DNA of 64,000 nucleotides from Dyadobacter bucti (GTDB lineage Bacteria; Bacteroidota; Bacteroidia; Cytophagales; Spirosomataceae), in assembly GCF_005869225.1 (NCBI RefSeq), contig NZ_SWFP01000003.1, forward strand, positions 310,001 to 374,000. The letters are read 5' to 3'. Shown here in pieces: positions 1 to 8,714 of the stretch. Position 1 is the first letter of the stretch; each line of letters starts with the position of its first letter. The notes beneath the pieces are model-generated. The model was not told the DNA's origin. It saw only the letters and a program-made list of their open reading frames with translations, and ran no database searches. The translations under genes and the position numbers were made by a program.

Positions 1-1532
1 TGGAGACATTGGGGGATACCGTTTACGCCAATCCCAGAAATGCAGCGTCCGGCTCGTTTAAATTACAGGATTCGGCCGAAACTGCGCGGAGGGGTCTCGA
101 TTGTTACCTTTATTCCTTTTTGAGCGACAATGAATTTTTTAAAAGTCATGAAGAAAGCCTGGAAGCTCTGAAAGCATGGGGTTTCAATGTATCGCCGGGC
201 TGGAAAAAGGTGCAGACGATTGACGAAGTGATTGAATACATTCATGAATGGGAAGAAAAAAGGACGACCCTGCCGCTGGCAACCGATGGGATTGTGATCA
301 AAGTCAATTCATTTGAACAGCAGCGGGAACTTGGGTTTACTGCTAAAAGTCCGCGCTGGGCCATATCGTTTAAATACAAAGCCGAAAACAAACCCGCTAT
401 TCTTCGTGCTGTTACCTATCAGGTCGGCCGGACGGGTGCGGTTACGCCGGTTGCCAATCTTTGCGATCTGACCGAACGCGCGCTGCCCTATAATCAGGTG
501 AAAGGCGTTCATCTGTCGGGTACGAGGGTGAAAAGAGCGACTTTGCACAATGCCAATGAGCTGGAAAGATTGGGTATCCAGCTTGGTGATACCGTTTTTG
601 TGGAAAAGAGCGGTGAGATCATTCCCAAGATCACAGGTGTGGACGTTACCCAGCGCGAGCTCTTCCCGACCCAGCCCATTGTTTTCCCGACTACTTGCCC
701 GGAATGTGGCTCTGCCTTGCAAAGAAATGAAGGTGAAGTGGCCTTTTTCTGTCCCAACGACAGCCACTGCCCACCCCAGCTCAAAGGCCGGATCGAGCAT
801 TTTATTCACAGAAAAGCAATGAATATTGAAAGCCTGGGCGAAGGTAAAATCGAGCTGCTTTTTGATACAAATCTGGTGCGCACGCCCGCAGATCTGTATG
901 ATCTTAATTATGATAAATTGCTGGGCCTCGAAAAGAACATTGTAAACGAAGAAACTGGTAAAGCCAAAAAGATCAGTTTTCGTGAAAAAACGGTTGAAAA
1001 TATTCTGAAAGGCATTGATCTGTCCAAAACGGTTCCTTTTAAAAATGTACTGTTTGCCCTGGGGATCCGGTTTGTAGGAGCGACAGTGGCAGAAAAGCTG
1101 GCGGCCTATTTCAAATCGATCGATGCACTGCGTTCTGCAAGTTATGACCAGCTGATCGCTGTTCCTGAAATAGGCGGCAGGATTGCGTTGAGCATTGAAT
1201 CCTATTTCAGCGTTCCCGAAAATCAGGATTTGGTGGAACGTCTGAAAAATGCCGGAATACAGATGGAAAGTGATGAAAAGCCCGTCGAGCTGGAAAGCAA
1301 TATCCTGGAAGGTAAAACATTTGTGATCTCGGGTGTTTTCGAAAACTTCGACCGCGACGACCTGAAACTAAAAATAGAAGTCAACGGAGGAAGGATACTG
1401 AGCGGGGTTTCGGGTAAGCTGAACTATCTGCTGGCCGGGGCCAATATGGGTCCTTCCAAACTTGAAAAAGCTAGAAAATTGGGCGTAACGATTTTGAGCG
1501 AAGAAGAATTTTTGGCAATGATCGAGAAATAA
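1..1532 (+). CDS. ligA: NAD-dependent DNA ligase, N-terminus cut off by window edge
   Basis: Seals nicks in duplex DNA using NAD+ during replication and repair. The open frame runs in from the left edge (frame beginning at base 3), so roughly the first quarter of the protein is missing and no start codon is visible. The visible part begins at the adenylation-domain motif YANPRNAASGS. It continues through the OB fold (GRTGAVTPVA), a four-cysteine zinc finger (CPECGS, then FFCPNDSHC), helix-hairpin-helix repeats (FVGATVAEKL, VPEIGGRIA) and a C-terminal BRCT domain (GKTFVISGVF). This is the standard LigA order. The catalytic lysine lies outside the window. Stop TAA at 1530-1532. dapA follows on the same strand after 65 bases. 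Confidence 0.97.
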   Translation, partial: ETLGDTVYANPRNAASGSFKLQDSAETARRGLDCYLYSFLSDNEFFKSHEESLEALKAWGFNVSPGWKKVQTIDEVIEYIHEWEEKRTTLPLATDGIVIKVNSFEQQRELGFTAKSPRWAISFKYKAENKPAILRAVTYQVGRTGAVTPVANLCDLTERALPYNQVKGVHLSGTRVKRATLHNANELERLGIQLGDTVFVEKSGEIIPKITGVDVTQRELFPTQPIVFPTTCPECGSALQRNEGEVAFFCPNDSHCPPQLKGRIEHFIHRKAMNIESLGEGKIELLFDTNLVRTPADLYDLNYDKLLGLEKNIVNEETGKAKKISFREKTVENILKGIDLSKTVPFKNVLFALGIRFVGATVAEKLAAYFKSIDALRSASYDQLIAVPEIGGRIALSIESYFSVPENQDLVERLKNAGIQMESDEKPVELESNILEGKTFVISGVFENFDRDDLKLKIEVNGGRILSGVSGKLNYLLAGANMGPSKLEKARKLGVTILSEEEFLAMIEK

Positions 1533-1555
1533 TGAAGAAAAATGGCTTAGAAAGC

Positions 1556-1563
1556 TAACTTTG
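1556..1563 (+). promoter_or_regulatory. Candidate -7 promoter element before dapA
   Basis: TAACTTTG matches the Bacteroidota -7 consensus TANNTTTG exactly and lies 35 bases before the dapA start. No good TTG element was seen at the expected distance upstream, so this is a half-supported promoter. Confidence 0.35.
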
Positions 1564-1597
1564 TGTTTTTAAATTTCAACCATTATATAAGGAAATA

Positions 1598-2488
1598 ATG
1601 CCATTGGACGAACGTTTCAAAGGGGTGGGAGCTGCGCTGATCACACCTTTTGATGAACAGAATGAAATTGATTACCCCGGATTAAAAAGATTGATTGATC
1701 TGGTAACGGAAGGAGGGACCGATTACCTTGTGGTACAGGGTACAACCGGCGAGTCGCCAACTGTTAATTCAAAGGAGAAACGTGAGATTCTGGCATTTAC
1801 AATCAAGAACAATCCCAAATCGCTGCCCATTGTCTATGGAATCGGCGGAAACAATACAAAGTCGGTTATAGATACAATCAAGGAAACGGATTTTAATGGC
1901 GTTGATGCCATACTTTCTGTTTGTCCTTATTATAATAAACCTACTCAGGAAGGGATCATATCACATTTTACGGCTATTGCTGACGCTTCTCCTGTTCCGG
2001 TGCTTTTGTACAATGTGCCCGGTCGCACGGTTACGAACATGAAACCGGATACCATTGTGGCATTGGCCGCGCATCCAAATATCATCGGAATCAAAGATGC
2101 AGGCGGCAGTCTGGAACAAAGCATGGAACTGGCGGCACGTGTTCCCGATGATTTTTTACTGCTTTCCGGTGATGACAACCTTGTTACTACCATGGTCAGT
2201 GTAGGCTGGCACGGGGTAATTTCGGTGATTGCCAATGCTTTTCCGAAAGAATTCGGCGAATTGACCTGGCATGCACTGGAAGGAAGGTTTAAGGAAGCGG
2301 CCAGATTACAGCTCGCGTTTCTTGAATTTGATACTTTGCTTTACATTGAATCCAATCCGGTTGGCATTAAAAAATGCCTTGAAATTAAAGGGATTTGCAG
2401 CTCGGAAGTTCGTTTGCCACTCTTGAAAGCTTCGGCCGGACTGGGCGAAAAGCTTGAAAAAGCAATGGTCAGGGAAGGTTTTTTATAA
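1598..2488 (+). CDS. dapA: 4-hydroxy-tetrahydrodipicolinate synthase
   Basis: Condenses pyruvate with aspartate semialdehyde in the first committed step of lysine and diaminopimelate synthesis, in the cytoplasm. The 296-residue length is typical. Visible hallmarks are the GTTGESPT loop near residues 48-55, the catalytic tyrosine in LLYNVPGRT (Tyr138) and the Schiff-base lysine in IIGIKDAGG (Lys166), spaced as in characterised DapA enzymes. The ATG at 1598 gives the usual N-terminus. It stands between ligA and an aminotransferase gene on the same strand; the link to ligA is probably not functional. Confidence 0.96.
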   Translation: MPLDERFKGVGAALITPFDEQNEIDYPGLKRLIDLVTEGGTDYLVVQGTTGESPTVNSKEKREILAFTIKNNPKSLPIVYGIGGNNTKSVIDTIKETDFNGVDAILSVCPYYNKPTQEGIISHFTAIADASPVPVLLYNVPGRTVTNMKPDTIVALAAHPNIIGIKDAGGSLEQSMELAARVPDDFLLLSGDDNLVTTMVSVGWHGVISVIANAFPKEFGELTWHALEGRFKEAARLQLAFLEFDTLLYIESNPVGIKKCLEIKGICSSEVRLPLLKASAGLGEKLEKAMVREGFL

Positions 2489-2588
2489 ATCAACTGATTT
2501 TAGCGGCATAAATTAAAGTTCAGACATCATAGGATTGGCATTTTTTCCAATACTATGGTGTTTTTTATTTGAATTAATACCAAAAACA

Positions 2589-3659
2589 ATGATCACCTTT
2601 TACCCGGGCCCCTCCAAAGTATATCCGCAAGTTGAAGATTATTTGCATGAAGCATTTGAAAGCGGATTGATCAGCGAGAACCACCGGAGCGAACCTTTCA
2701 TGCGTATGCTGGAAGAAACGATCCGGAATCTCAAATCGAAGCTAGCTGTTCCCGATGATTACGAGGTTTATTTTACGTCTTCGGCCACCGAATGCTGGGA
2801 AATCATTGCGCAATCAGTGATCAGAGATTCCAGCCTGCATATATTTAATGGCGCATTTGGTGAGAAATGGAAGGAGTACACCCACAATATCACCGGCAAA
2901 GCAATGAGCTATGCCTTTGATCCAGAGCAGCTTCCTGATTTTTCTGAAATAACAGTTTCGTCGCCTGATGAAGTTATATGCCTCACGCACAATGAAACTT
3001 CCAATGGTACTGCAATACCAGCGTCATTTTTAAACAAGCTGCGTTCGCAGGTTCAAAATGTCATTGCAATAGATGCTACTTCGTCCATGGCCGGGGTGGA
3101 AATGCCCTGGGAATCAGCGGATATCTGGTATGCTTCTGTGCAAAAGTGTTTTGGCCTTCCGGCGGGAATGGGCGTGATGATCGTTTCGCCCAGAGCAATT
3201 GCGCAGGCTGAGCGGGTCGGCGAACGGTCGCATTACAACAGCCTGCTCTTTATCCGGGATAATTTTCTTAAAAACCAGACGTCTTATACGCCGAATACGC
3301 TGGCGATCTACTTATTAGGCAAAGTAATGAAGCAAGTCGCGCCTATTAAAGAAGTAAGCAGCCACACAGGCCGGAGAGCAGCTGATTGGTACTCATTTTT
3401 GAAAGAAAACAATTACCAGCTTTTGATTGAAAATGAAGCTGTACGTTCCGAAACGGTAGTCGCTGTTTATGCGGAAAAAGATCGGGCATTGTATCTGAAA
3501 AAAGCCGCGAAACAGGCAGGCATCACCTTGGGAAACGGGTACGGAAAAGACAAAGAAAAAAGTTTCAGGATCGCCAATTTTCCTGCTATCGACGATAAAG
3601 AGATTTCTATTTTGAAGGATTTCCTGATCGGTGAGGCTTCAAAAACAGCGAATGAGTAG
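2589..3659 (+). CDS. Class V aminotransferase, phosphoserine/alanine-glyoxylate type
   Basis: PLP-dependent aminotransferase of fold type I, class V, about 356 residues. I chose the ATG at 2589 because the sequence from there (MITFYPGPSKVYPQVEDYL) matches the usual family start; an upstream ATG would add 18 hydrophobic residues without family support. The likely PLP lysine is Lys186 in YASVQKCFGLPAG. An aspartate suited to the pyridine nitrogen lies in VIAIDATSSMAG, and SSATECW provides the phosphate-side contacts. The family includes SerC-like and alanine-glyoxylate enzymes, and the substrate cannot be told from the sequence. The protein is too divergent from canonical SerC for me to assign serC. 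Confidence 0.85.
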   Translation: MITFYPGPSKVYPQVEDYLHEAFESGLISENHRSEPFMRMLEETIRNLKSKLAVPDDYEVYFTSSATECWEIIAQSVIRDSSLHIFNGAFGEKWKEYTHNITGKAMSYAFDPEQLPDFSEITVSSPDEVICLTHNETSNGTAIPASFLNKLRSQVQNVIAIDATSSMAGVEMPWESADIWYASVQKCFGLPAGMGVMIVSPRAIAQAERVGERSHYNSLLFIRDNFLKNQTSYTPNTLAIYLLGKVMKQVAPIKEVSSHTGRRAADWYSFLKENNYQLLIENEAVRSETVVAVYAEKDRALYLKKAAKQAGITLGNGYGKDKEKSFRIANFPAIDDKEISILKDFLIGEASKTANE

Positions 3660-3722
3660 TAATAAGTGATATTTGTATTTATTAACTAAATATTAACTTA
3701 CTCAGTCCCGAGGTTACACATT

Positions 3723-4436
3723 GTGCGTTTAGATATTTTACAACAATACCAGGCCCAGACGAAATGTCTGGTCGCACTGGACTCTATTATTTTTGGTTTT
3801 GACGGCGAAGAGTTAAAATTGTTACTGGTCAAAAGAGGTATTGAAGATGAACATCATACCTGGTCTTTGATGGGTGGCTGGGTGCAGCCCGACGAAAGCC
3901 TTGAAGGCGCATCGTCCCGCATTCTTTTTGAGCTCACCAGTCTGACGGATATTTACCTCGAACAATTGCATACATTCGGCAGCCCGCACCGCGACCCGGT
4001 GGAGCGAACGGTTTCCGTCGCCTATTTCGCGCTGATCAACGTAGAAGATTACGATCATAAGATTTCCAAGAATTTTGAGGCACAATGGTTTTCCATGCAG
4101 GAGCTGCCCAAGCTGCTTTTTGATCATGCTTCCATGGTCAATATGGCCATCGAACACCTTCGGTACAAAGCCTCCCAGCATCCGATCGGTTTTGAACTTT
4201 TGCCGGAAAAATTCACGATTCCGCAGTTGCAAAAATTGTATGAGGCGATTTTCGGGGCGGAGTTTGACAAAAGGAATTTCAGCAGGAAGCTGCTGTCGAC
4301 GAACCTGCTGATCAAGCTTGATGAAAAGCAGAAAGGTTATTCAAAAAAGGGCGCTTTTTTCTACAAAATCGATGAGGAAAAATATAAAAAGCAGTTCAAT
4401 ACTTTCCTTAACTTCCTGCCGGGCAGCTCAGTTTAG
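3723..4436 (+). CDS. Nudix-domain transcriptional regulator (NrtR/AraR-like)
   Basis: A 237-residue protein with a Nudix domain (about residues 15-140) followed by a winged-helix region (about 155-225). The Nudix box is degenerate: from GGWVQPDE the normal REUxEExGU core has become RILFELTSL, so the catalytic RE glutamate and one of the EE pair are lost. In established relatives (NrtR, and the Bacteroides arabinose regulator AraR) such a domain senses a nucleotide or sugar ligand rather than hydrolysing it, and the C-terminal winged helix binds DNA. The start is GTG at 3723. The regulated genes are unknown; nearest neighbours are an aminotransferase upstream and marC downstream. The hydrolase function is doubtful, the regulator reading fairly safe. 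Confidence 0.82.
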   Translation: MRLDILQQYQAQTKCLVALDSIIFGFDGEELKLLLVKRGIEDEHHTWSLMGGWVQPDESLEGASSRILFELTSLTDIYLEQLHTFGSPHRDPVERTVSVAYFALINVEDYDHKISKNFEAQWFSMQELPKLLFDHASMVNMAIEHLRYKASQHPIGFELLPEKFTIPQLQKLYEAIFGAEFDKRNFSRKLLSTNLLIKLDEKQKGYSKKGAFFYKIDEEKYKKQFNTFLNFLPGSSV

Positions 4437-4465
4437 CAGCCTGTTTTACAAAAGAAACTTTTAAA

Positions 4466-4496
4466 TTGTGTAAGCAGACGGTTTTGAGCAACTTTG
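4466..4496 (+). promoter_or_regulatory. Candidate Bacteroidota-type promoter for marC
   Basis: TTG at 4466-4468 is followed after 20 bases by CAACTTTG at 4489-4496, one mismatch from TANNTTTG. The spacing fits the -33/-7 promoter of this phylum, and the marC start is 28 bases downstream. Confidence 0.5.
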
Positions 4497-4524
4497 CGGA
4501 ACAGATCACCGCAATTGCCATCCG

Positions 4525-5094
4525 ATGTTTAATGTCAAGGAAATAATCTCCGTCACGCTGATTCTATTTTCGGTGATCGATGTATTGGGCTCTTTGCCGG
4601 TCATTGTTGATTTCCGCAGAAGGCTTGGTAAAATCGAGTCGGAGAAGGCGACGCTGGTGGCAGGTATCATCATGGTCGTTTTTCTGTTTCTGGGCGAACG
4701 GTTACTGAGCCTTTTCGGGGTTGACGTGGCTTCATTTGCCATTGCAGGCGCTATTATCCTTTTTCTCCTCGGTCTGGAAATGATTTTGGGGAGAAATATT
4801 TTCAAACATGATTCCGTGGATGTAGGCGTGGCATCGATCGTTCCTATTGCTTTTCCGATCATCGCAGGAGCGGCCACTATGACTACTTTGCTGGCTTTGC
4901 GTTCGGCTTATCAGATCCAGAATATATTGGTGGGTATCCTGCTGAACCTGTTTTTTGTTTATCTCGTCCTCAAATCTTCGGACTGGATCGAACAGAAGCT
5001 GGGGCAGGGCGGTACCGATGTTCTGCGGAAAGTGTTCGGGATCATTTTGCTGGCCATTGCCATTAAATTATTCAAGACAAACCTGGTCATGTAA
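4525..5094 (+). CDS. MarC family integral membrane protein
   Basis: Inner-membrane protein of 189 residues with about six hydrophobic segments (roughly 8-28, 45-62, 68-88, 108-128, 136-152 and 168-186). It resembles the MarC (UPF0056) family, including the IPIAFPIIAGAATMTT region near residues 110-127 that is characteristic of the family. Function is unknown: early links of MarC to multiple antibiotic resistance were not upheld, and transport is only presumed. The ATG at 4525 follows a plausible promoter by 28 bases, and a GC-rich terminator follows the stop. Confidence 0.9.
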   Translation: MFNVKEIISVTLILFSVIDVLGSLPVIVDFRRRLGKIESEKATLVAGIIMVVFLFLGERLLSLFGVDVASFAIAGAIILFLLGLEMILGRNIFKHDSVDVGVASIVPIAFPIIAGAATMTTLLALRSAYQIQNILVGILLNLFFVYLVLKSSDWIEQKLGQGGTDVLRKVFGIILLAIAIKLFKTNLVM

Positions 5095-5098
5095 TCAG

Positions 5099-5137
5099 CC
5101 GGGCGACGGTCGCCGAGACGCCGGATCGCCGGTTTTT
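5099..5137 (+). terminator. Intrinsic terminator after marC
   Basis: The arms at 5099-5106 and 5126-5132 (CCGG-G-CGA with TCGCCGG, one bulged G) are followed by TTTTT at 5133-5137. Confidence 0.6.
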
Positions 5138-5166
5138 ATCAAATCATTTTAATTAAAATTTCAAAG

Positions 5167-5631
5167 ATGCAACAGTTGGACAGCCTTAATCAAGTCGCAG
5201 AATTTCACAAAACCTTTAAACACCCGATACTGGAAACGCCGACTATTCCTTCAGAAGAAAGAAGCCGGCTGCGTGTGGCTTTGCTGGCTGAAGAATTGAA
5301 GGAACTGGAAGTGGCGATACTGGAAAAGGATATTGTGGAAGTAGCCGACGCACTTTGTGACCTCCAATATGTATTGTCCGGGGCTGTGCTCGAATTTGGT
5401 CTGGGTGAAAAATTCCGCTCGCTGTTTGACGAGGTGCAGCGTTCCAATATGTCGAAGGCATGTCTGAATGTAGAGGAAGCAGAAGCTACCGTAGCGCATT
5501 ATCTGACGAAAGGTACCGAATGTTATTACAAAGAAGATAACGGCAAATATCTGGTTTACAGGACTTCGGATGACAAGACGTTGAAAAATATCAATTATTC
5601 CCCGGCTGACCTTTCTTCAATACTGGGTTAA
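5167..5631 (+). CDS. MazG-like nucleotide pyrophosphohydrolase family protein
   Basis: A 154-residue cytoplasmic protein of the all-alpha NTP-pyrophosphatase superfamily. The acidic metal-binding pattern is present: EELKELE near residues 42-48 and DIVEVADALCDLQYV near 55-69, giving the EExxE ... ExxD arrangement that coordinates magnesium in MazG-like enzymes. The C-terminal part (about 110-150) is polar and ends NINYSPADLSSILG. Related proteins hydrolyse non-canonical or phosphoribosylated nucleotides; the substrate here is unknown. It sits alone between marC and pepT on the same strand. Confidence 0.8.
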   Translation: MQQLDSLNQVAEFHKTFKHPILETPTIPSEERSRLRVALLAEELKELEVAILEKDIVEVADALCDLQYVLSGAVLEFGLGEKFRSLFDEVQRSNMSKACLNVEEAEATVAHYLTKGTECYYKEDNGKYLVYRTSDDKTLKNINYSPADLSSILG

Positions 5632-5681
5632 CGAGGTTTTTTTGTTGATTATCAATATTTTATCACACTAAAAAATACTTT

Positions 5682-6929
5682 ATGTCATCTGTTCTCGAAC
5701 GCTTTCTGAGCTATGTAAAAGTGGATACACAATCCGATCCGAATTCGGAGACTTTCCCCAGCACAGCCAAGCAGCGCGACCTCAGTAACCAGCTCGTTAT
5801 TGAATTGCATCAGCTCGGCATCGAAGATGCGCATCTCGACGAACATGGTTATGTATATGCAACCATTCCGTCCAATTCAGAAAAAACGGATATTCCAGTC
5901 ATTTGTTTTTGCTCACACGTCGACACATCTCCCGATGTTTCAGGGGCGTTTGTGAAGCCGATCGTACATTACAATTGGGATGGTTCGGACATTGTTTTGC
6001 CCGACGATCCTACCCAGGTATTGCGGATCGGCGAGCTGCACGATCTGGATACGCAAATCGGGAATGACATTGTTACTGCCAGTGGTACAACTTTGCTGGG
6101 GGCCGATAACAAGGCCGGAGTCGCGGAAATTATGGCTGCCGCCGAGTATCTGCAGGCCCACCCGGAAATCAAGCACGGTACGATCAAGATACTTTTTACG
6201 CCGGACGAAGAAGTGGGGAGAGGAACAGAAAAAGTGGACCTGGTAAAGCTGGGAGCCGATTATGGTTATACAGTGGACGGGGAAGCAGTAGGTACTTTGG
6301 AAGATGAAACGTTCTCAGCCGACGGTGTAAGGATTACCATTCACGGCGTTAGTACACATCCCGGATATGCATTGGGGAAACTGGAAAACGCATTGAAAAT
6401 AGCCGGGGAAATCCTGGCGAAATTGCCCAAGGATTCGCTTTCTCCGGAAACTACCGAGGATAAGCAAGGTTTCATCCACCCGGTTCAAATCGAAGGAATT
6501 CAGGAAAAGGCGATTTTGAGCTTTATCATCCGTGATTTTACAGAATCCGGCCTGCATGAAAAAGAGGCTTTGCTGAAAGAAATATTGAACGAAGTACTGA
6601 AATCCTACCCGAATTCTACCGCAGAATTCAAAGTAACGGAGCAATACCGGAACATGAAGGAAATCCTGGATCAGCATCCCAAAGTATTGGAAAATGCCCT
6701 CACAGCTATGAAAATGGCAGGACTATCGCCTATCCAACGCAGCATCCGTGGCGGAACGGATGGTTCGAGGCTATCATTCATGGGCTTACCCTGTCCCAAT
6801 ATTTTCGCCGGTGAGCACGCATTCCATTCAAGATTAGAGTGGGTTTCGGTGCAGGATATGGAGAAGGCAGTGGAGGTGATTGTGGACATTTGCCGGGTAT
6901 GGGAAGGAGGGGGGATTTTGAATGATTGA
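5682..6929 (+). CDS. pepT: Peptidase T (tripeptide aminopeptidase)
   Basis: Zinc-dependent M20B exopeptidase that removes the N-terminal residue of tripeptides in the cytoplasm. At 415 residues it has the usual size. Metal ligands can be followed along the sequence: CSHVDTSPD (His and first Asp), GADNKAGVAE (bridging Asp), TPDEEVGRGTE (catalytic Glu and ligand Glu), VDGEAVGTLE, and the late histidine in GEHAFHSRLEWV. The dimerisation-domain histidine is in STHPGYA. The last codons and stop (6927-6929) fall inside the first unit of an 8-bp tandem array, so the repeat has grown into the 3' end of the gene. Confidence 0.96.
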   Translation: MSSVLERFLSYVKVDTQSDPNSETFPSTAKQRDLSNQLVIELHQLGIEDAHLDEHGYVYATIPSNSEKTDIPVICFCSHVDTSPDVSGAFVKPIVHYNWDGSDIVLPDDPTQVLRIGELHDLDTQIGNDIVTASGTTLLGADNKAGVAEIMAAAEYLQAHPEIKHGTIKILFTPDEEVGRGTEKVDLVKLGADYGYTVDGEAVGTLEDETFSADGVRITIHGVSTHPGYALGKLENALKIAGEILAKLPKDSLSPETTEDKQGFIHPVQIEGIQEKAILSFIIRDFTESGLHEKEALLKEILNEVLKSYPNSTAEFKVTEQYRNMKEILDQHPKVLENALTAMKMAGLSPIQRSIRGGTDGSRLSFMGLPCPNIFAGEHAFHSRLEWVSVQDMEKAVEVIVDICRVWEGGGILND

Positions 6930-7002
6930 ATGATTGAATGACTGAATGAGTGAATGAGTGAATGAGTGAATGACTGAATGATTGAATGATTGAATGATTG
7001 AA
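6923..7002. repeat. Ten tandem copies of the 8-bp unit TGANTGAA
   Basis: Ten contiguous 8-bp units occupy 6923-7002. The variable fourth base reads T,T,C,G,G,G,C,T,T,T, which is nearly symmetrical. The array overlaps the pepT stop codon. A second array with the complementary composition (TTCANTCA) begins 57 bases further on at 7059, so the two could pair as arms of a long imperfect hairpin. The 7003-7058 spacer is AT-rich and holds no gene that I can see. Confidence 0.95.
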
Positions 7003-7058
7003 TTAATTATTTAATTAGGATTTTCTATCTCAAACCCTATTGCCGCTTATTTATTCAA

Positions 7059-7283
7059 TTTTTTTCATTCACTCATCCGCATACTCACTCATTCAAAATT
7101 AATACTCATTCATTCGGTCATTCAATCATTCAAAATTAATATTCACACATTCACTCGATCACTCATTCAAAATTATATTCAATCATTCGGTCATTCAATC
7201 ATTCAAAATTATATTCAATCATTCGGTCATTCAATCATTCAAAATTAATATTCACACATTCACTCAATCACTCATTCAAAATT
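7059..7283. repeat. Array of 36-37 bp units built from TTCANTCA, upstream of RNase H gene
   Basis: Five units end in the same CATTCAAAATT: 7101-7137, 7138-7174, 7175-7210, 7211-7246 and 7247-7283, preceded by a partial unit from 7059. Units 3 and 4 are identical; units 2 and 5 differ at a single base. There is no unique spacer between units, so this is a minisatellite, not a CRISPR array. The last unit ends four bases before the start codon at 7288, so the array forms the whole 5' region of that gene. Confidence 0.95.
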
Positions 7284-7287
7284 AAAA

Positions 7288-7923
7288 ATGTCCAAGAAGA
7301 CCAAATTCTACGTCGTGTGGCAGGGTAGGAAAACCGGGGTTTTTACGGACTGGAAGGAATGTGAGGCCCAGATTAAAGGTTTTGAGGATGCTCGCTACAA
7401 GTCATTTGATTCTATTCAGGAAGCGGAGGCGGCTATACAGCGGAACTATTGGGAATTTATTGCAAAAAAGGATTCCAAGCCAGCCATAATAAAGGAAGTA
7501 CCTGCCAATATTGGCAAACCATTGAAAAACAGTATTGCCGTAGATGCAGCCTGGAACACGGCGACCGGCGATATGGAATATCAGGGGGTATATTATGCAA
7601 CCGGCGAACGGATTTTTTTGCAGGGGCCGTTCAAGGATGCTACCAATAATATCGGTGAATTTCTGGCGATTGTCCATGGTCTTGCCTATCTTCAGAAAAA
7701 GGAAAGTGACCTGCCGATTTACAGCGATTCCAGAACGGCGATCAGCTGGATTAAGAAGAAGCACGCAAATACCAAACTTGTATTGACGCCCCGTAACAAG
7801 CCTGTTTTTGAAATGTTGCAACGTGCTGAACGATGGCTTGCTACAAACTCTTTTCCCAATAAGATACTGAAATGGGAAACGGAATACTGGGGTGAAAATC
7901 CGGCTGATTTTGGCAGAAAATAG
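7288..7923 (+). CDS. rnhA: Ribonuclease H1 with N-terminal viroplasmin-type domain
   Basis: Cleaves RNA in RNA-DNA hybrids. The first 50 residues (KKTKFYVVWQGRKTGVFTDW onward) form the caulimovirus viroplasmin / RNase H1 N-terminal domain, which binds hybrid duplex. The catalytic domain starts near residue 80. Its acidic residues can be placed: Asp86 in AVDAAWN, Glu in NNIGEFLAI, Asp in IYSDSRTAI and Asp in ENPADFGRK. At 211 residues it is typical of the two-domain form common in Bacteroidota. A minisatellite occupies its 5' flank. The next gene starts 6 bases after its stop, so the two are probably cotranscribed. Confidence 0.92.
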   Translation: MSKKTKFYVVWQGRKTGVFTDWKECEAQIKGFEDARYKSFDSIQEAEAAIQRNYWEFIAKKDSKPAIIKEVPANIGKPLKNSIAVDAAWNTATGDMEYQGVYYATGERIFLQGPFKDATNNIGEFLAIVHGLAYLQKKESDLPIYSDSRTAISWIKKKHANTKLVLTPRNKPVFEMLQRAERWLATNSFPNKILKWETEYWGENPADFGRK

Positions 7924-7929
7924 ACAGAT

Positions 7930-8652
7930 ATGGCACGAAATTCTTCCTTTCGCTTTAAGCAGTTCACGATCCAGCAGGATCAGTGTGCGATGAAAGTTTG
8001 TACGGACGCCTGTGTGCTCGGCGCATGGGCGGATGTCACGGATGCTGACAGGATCCTGGATATCGGTGCCGGTACCGGGCTGCTTTCTTTGATGGTGGCG
8101 CAAAGGAATGTGTATGCCATGATCGATGCGGTTGAAATTGATGCGGAAGCATTTTTCCAGGCCGGTGAAAATGTCGAGAAAAGTCCATTTCATGACCGTA
8201 TTAAACTGTTTCATTCCGCTGTTCAGGAGTTTACTTCAGAGCATCAATATGATGTGATCATCACGAATCCCCCATTTTTTCAGTCCGACCTGCTCTCGCC
8301 TCTGGATAAAAAAAATATAGCGCATCACGCCAAATCCCTGGATTTTTCCGAACTGCTTGAATCCATTGAAAGACTTCTTTCTCCTACCGGTAAGTTCAAT
8401 ATTCTTTTTCCCGTAGAGGAAGCGTTGCAATTTTGTACAAAAGCGGAAAGTACAGGCTGGTATTTGACCCATAAACTCACTTTGTTTCACCATTCCGGCA
8501 AAAAATCCTTTCGCCAGTTAATGACATTTCAAAAAACGGAACCTGTTCATAATGTGTCTGTTGACGAAGAATTATACATTTACGAAACAGACGGTACCGC
8601 CCATCACGAGGATTTTAAGAAATTATTGAAAGACTTTTATTTAATATTTTGA
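7930..8652 (+). CDS. tRNA1(Val) (adenine-37-N6)-methyltransferase, TrmN6 type
   Basis: SAM-dependent methyltransferase of 240 residues, resembling YfiC/TrmN6, which methylates A37 of valine tRNA. SAM-binding motif I is ILDIGAGTGLLSL near residues 41-53 and the catalytic NPPF tetrad of amino-group methyltransferases is at IITNPPFF near 113-120. The N-terminal FRFKQFTIQQDQCAMKV stretch matches the family. It follows the RNase H gene by 6 bases. Assignment to TrmN6 rather than a related N6 methyltransferase rests on length and the N-terminus. Confidence 0.88.
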   Translation: MARNSSFRFKQFTIQQDQCAMKVCTDACVLGAWADVTDADRILDIGAGTGLLSLMVAQRNVYAMIDAVEIDAEAFFQAGENVEKSPFHDRIKLFHSAVQEFTSEHQYDVIITNPPFFQSDLLSPLDKKNIAHHAKSLDFSELLESIERLLSPTGKFNILFPVEEALQFCTKAESTGWYLTHKLTLFHHSGKKSFRQLMTFQKTEPVHNVSVDEELYIYETDGTAHHEDFKKLLKDFYLIF

Positions 8653-8714
8653 TCAGGAAAAACACGAACTTTGCGCCATAATTCCGAGGCAGGTATTGCA
8701 ATTGAACCTTATCC

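Noticed and set aside
309..809. Antisense open frame inside ligA
   Set aside because: ligA is strongly supported; the reverse frame has no recognised domain.
7059..7283. 36-37 bp repeated units resembling a CRISPR array
   Set aside because: Units are contiguous without unique spacers, are themselves built from 8-bp repeats, and no cas gene is nearby.
7402..8214. 270-residue open frame on the minus strand across the RNase H and methyltransferase genes
   Set aside because: Both plus-strand genes have complete catalytic motifs here; the antisense frame has none.
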